This document shows positions 61,449 to 64,000 of a stretch of 64,000 nucleotides of DNA, piece by piece. The stretch is from Coturnix japonica. Lineage: Eukaryota > Chordata > Aves > Galliformes > Phasianidae. The stretch lies in contig NC_029529.1 in NCBI RefSeq assembly GCF_001577835.2, forward strand, positions 11,915,380 to 11,979,379. The letters are read 5' to 3'. Under the pieces are notes generated by a model that saw only the letters and a program-made list of their open reading frames with translations, did not search any database and was not told the DNA's origin. Position 1 is the stretch's first letter. Each line of letters opens with the position of its first letter. The translations under genes and the position numbers were made by a program.

Positions 61449-64000
61449 TCAGACCATAGCAAATGATTCTTGTGTATCTTTCCCACTCCTGACAATCCCA
61501 CAGTCTTAACCTTCTTAATTGCATTTGCTGTGGTCTGATTAGGAACAGATTTTCTTTAGGAAATCTTTCCTTTAGTTAATGAAAATCCTGTCACTTTTGC
61601 TTCAGTGCCAAACAGTCTGGGCTGAAGCAAGTAGCCCATTTTCAAGGACAGCCCACGAAAAGCTCTGGGCTTCTGCCCTGCAAAGATTCTCAGTGTAATC
61701 AGCCATCAGAGCTGTGTGCTGCAGGAACTGTCCTTTTGTTCTGTATTTGTATGGCACTGATTGAAATGGAACCTTGGTTCATGGCTTGGGTTTTCAAGGC
61801 CCCAAAACAACCATCTCACAGCAAAAGGAATCTGTAGCTCTCTTGTCCTTAAGCATTCTGTGGGCCAGTGCCAGTATATTACTGGTTTAAGAGATGTTGA
61901 TAACAGAGCATTAAATAGAGAATTCTTAAATCTTCCTTCTTTTAACATTTATTGATTTTTTGGACTCTCTGAGAAGACTCTTGTATTTCTGTAATGATGT
62001 CAGTGCTTGACAGTTCTCAGCTGGGTGCTCTGCCATCGTATACATGTAAAAGAAAAGTTATATGACCTTATATGTTTGTACACACTGAAGATAAAGAACA
62101 AATTCAGAAATAATTACAGATATTTATATCTCAAGTCTTGGATAGAGACCCGATTCAGCCGGCTGCTGGATAGAATACACTCAGTGCAAAGCTCAGTCCT
62201 TTCAGTGAGGCTTCTTTTCCTACTTTTCCTGTTAACCTGGTGGATGTCCTGTTTTCATCCTTTTCCTTCCTCTCTAGCAAAAAGGTGGGCTTTGTAAATA
62301 TCCCTGTGCCAGTTCAACATCTCTTGCCAATATGTCACTGCTATTCTGAAATACAAGCAGCTCAGTGCACAGAGTATCACAAACAGAAAGGCTCCAGACA
62401 TTAATTTTCATCAGGTTTTCAGAAGTGCCTTAGCTGATCTGATTGAATTTGGATGCACTAACCACCCAAATTTTATATTCTGAGAAACAGTTAACAAAAG
62501 ATTCGTTGCCAGCTGGAGAGCTTTGCCTAAGGCCTGTTCCTATTTCGGCAGCAGGTTTCTGGATCTCGGTGTCTCCAGACCTCACATAAGATCACAGCTG
62601 GTGTGATCTTATGAAACATGAAAGCAATTATTTTTGTGGAATCAGGTAGGACAATAACTGAGTGCCCTTCCACGCTTCCTACTGGGATGAAGCTGTTTCA
62701 TTCTAACACCAGAGACACCAGTTCAAATTCCCCATTGCATTGCTCATTTCCTAGACCAGAACTATCCATCTGGATTAGAAATGTTGATTTGATTTGCTTA
62801 TTTGCAAGCAGCGATTCAATGTTACATGATAGCCCCAGGGTTATTCGTGCTTTGCAAAAGCAGATTAGTCATAATAGAGAGTAATTCACAGTGTCTCAGA
62901 ATTGTTGGGAAGGATGATCTCACTGAATAGATCAGATGGTGCTAATTGCTGCAAGTCTCAAGTTTTCTTTCCCTATTTTGTTTGCATATAGGAAAAAACA
63001 GTGATAGGTGAGAATTCAAGCTGTTGATAGATTACATCACGATGTATGTATTCATATTAAGCAGCCTGAGATGCCCCAAAACTTATCTACAACTTCCCTT
63101 GAGAAACAGCACTTCCAAAATTGTTTGTGTGAACTTCAATCCAGCTTCTGTAATGCAGTTACCAGCCGTGGGACAGCACAGCTTCCCTCACCCTGTAAGA
63201 ACAGTACAGAACCTGCACATCTCACCATGGCTTCACAGCTGGAGGGTCTGTCTGTGAGTGTGCTGCTAACCTACCTCTGCTTTGGCACAGCGTGATTAAA
63301 TCTGAAAAATCAATGTAAATTTCAGTCAGCTCTTAGGAATTCGTCGCACTGAAGGACAGCACCACCTTAAGCTGCTGCTAATTGAATTGCAGCTGTGAGT
63401 TTGTCAGTACTTCAGGAAACCTGCTTGTTCGTGCTAATAGCATTAGTGTTAAAATGGTTACCTCTAACTTCAGTTCTCTTCATCTCCAAAGTTACACTGC
63501 TTGGTATCTGTTTACAAGCTGTGTCTGCAGGCTGAGATCATCTGCTGCTTCTGATACAATTTATCTGAATTGGCAAAGTAATTAGATTTTCTCTAACACA
63601 ATGAAGACATTCTGAGCGCATGGTTTTCATCCGGAACCTGACGCTTTGCTAAGGCCTTGGCCTAGGAAGGGATGCATCTTGTTGCTCCTAACAAATCTAC
63701 TTCATTAAATAGTCTGAGAAGTCTTTGCACACATTTCCTTAGCAGAAGCATAGCTGACAAGTCTTCCTAAAGCCTCAAATGAGAGCCATCCCCCTCACAG
63801 TGACAGGCAGTTAGAAAGGAACAGCTGGTTATGCCCAAGCTTTTAGCTGCCCACGGTTCAGGCTGGGAGTAGTGTGTGGTCCTTTACAATGAAGTTGTAC
63901 CTTTTCAGCCTTTTCAAATTACTTTTACAATCCACATTATATCCAAATGTCAGGAAAAGCCAGAACAGTACACTCTGTGTAAGTGTGCTTATACTGGTTT

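Overview
The window is a piece of a bird genome, most likely chicken or a close galliform. The evidence is many chicken repeat 1 (CR1) LINE fragments, two halves of a chicken-type mariner DNA transposon, compact introns, strong CpG islands and high-GC minisatellites. It holds no bacterial-type genes, no CRISPR array and no tRNA that I can support. I identified the genes by comparing translated exons with vertebrate proteins recalled from memory; no database search was run. Exon boundaries rest on GT/AG sites and on reading frames that close exactly from exon to exon.

Layout from left to right. (1) 1-6,130: the 5' end of ABCA3 on the minus strand, with two coding exons (818-1082, 3002-3055) and a likely noncoding first exon in a CpG island at about 5,300-6,450. 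The rest of the gene lies off the left edge. (2) 7,330-14,000: JPT2 (HN1L), complete on the minus strand, with five coding exons giving 187 aa, a 2.1 kb 3'UTR and a CpG-island promoter. (3) 14,390-39,900: CRAMP1, complete on the minus strand, with 20 coding exons giving 1,324 aa, a 3'UTR that may run almost to the JPT2 promoter, and a CpG-rich 5' region. (4) 40,795-64,000: IFT140 on the plus strand, with 17 coding exons giving the first 789 residues. The gene continues off the right edge through an intron longer than 11.6 kb. (5) 54,521-61,330: TMEM204 on the minus strand, nested antisense in that IFT140 intron. Its last two coding exons are here and its first exon lies beyond the right edge.

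These genes do not form a pathway or operon. ABCA3 is a lamellar-body lipid transporter, JPT2 a small cytosolic protein, CRAMP1 a SANT-domain chromatin regulator, IFT140 a core intraflagellar transport (IFT-A) subunit and TMEM204 a claudin-like membrane protein. The block IFT140/TMEM204-CRAMP1-JPT2 is the same neighbourhood as on human 16p13.3. ABCA3 next to JPT2 is not the human arrangement and marks a rearrangement point between the lineages.

The most interesting regulatory signals are a perfect-looking RFX X-box about 170 bp before the IFT140 start codon, which fits a cilium gene, and six CCAAT boxes plus a palindromic CRE packed into about 235 bp at the CRAMP1/IFT140 head-to-head promoter region. 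I found no convincing previously undescribed biological system. What remains unexplained is mostly minisatellites and one repeat-like block at about 42,885-43,215.
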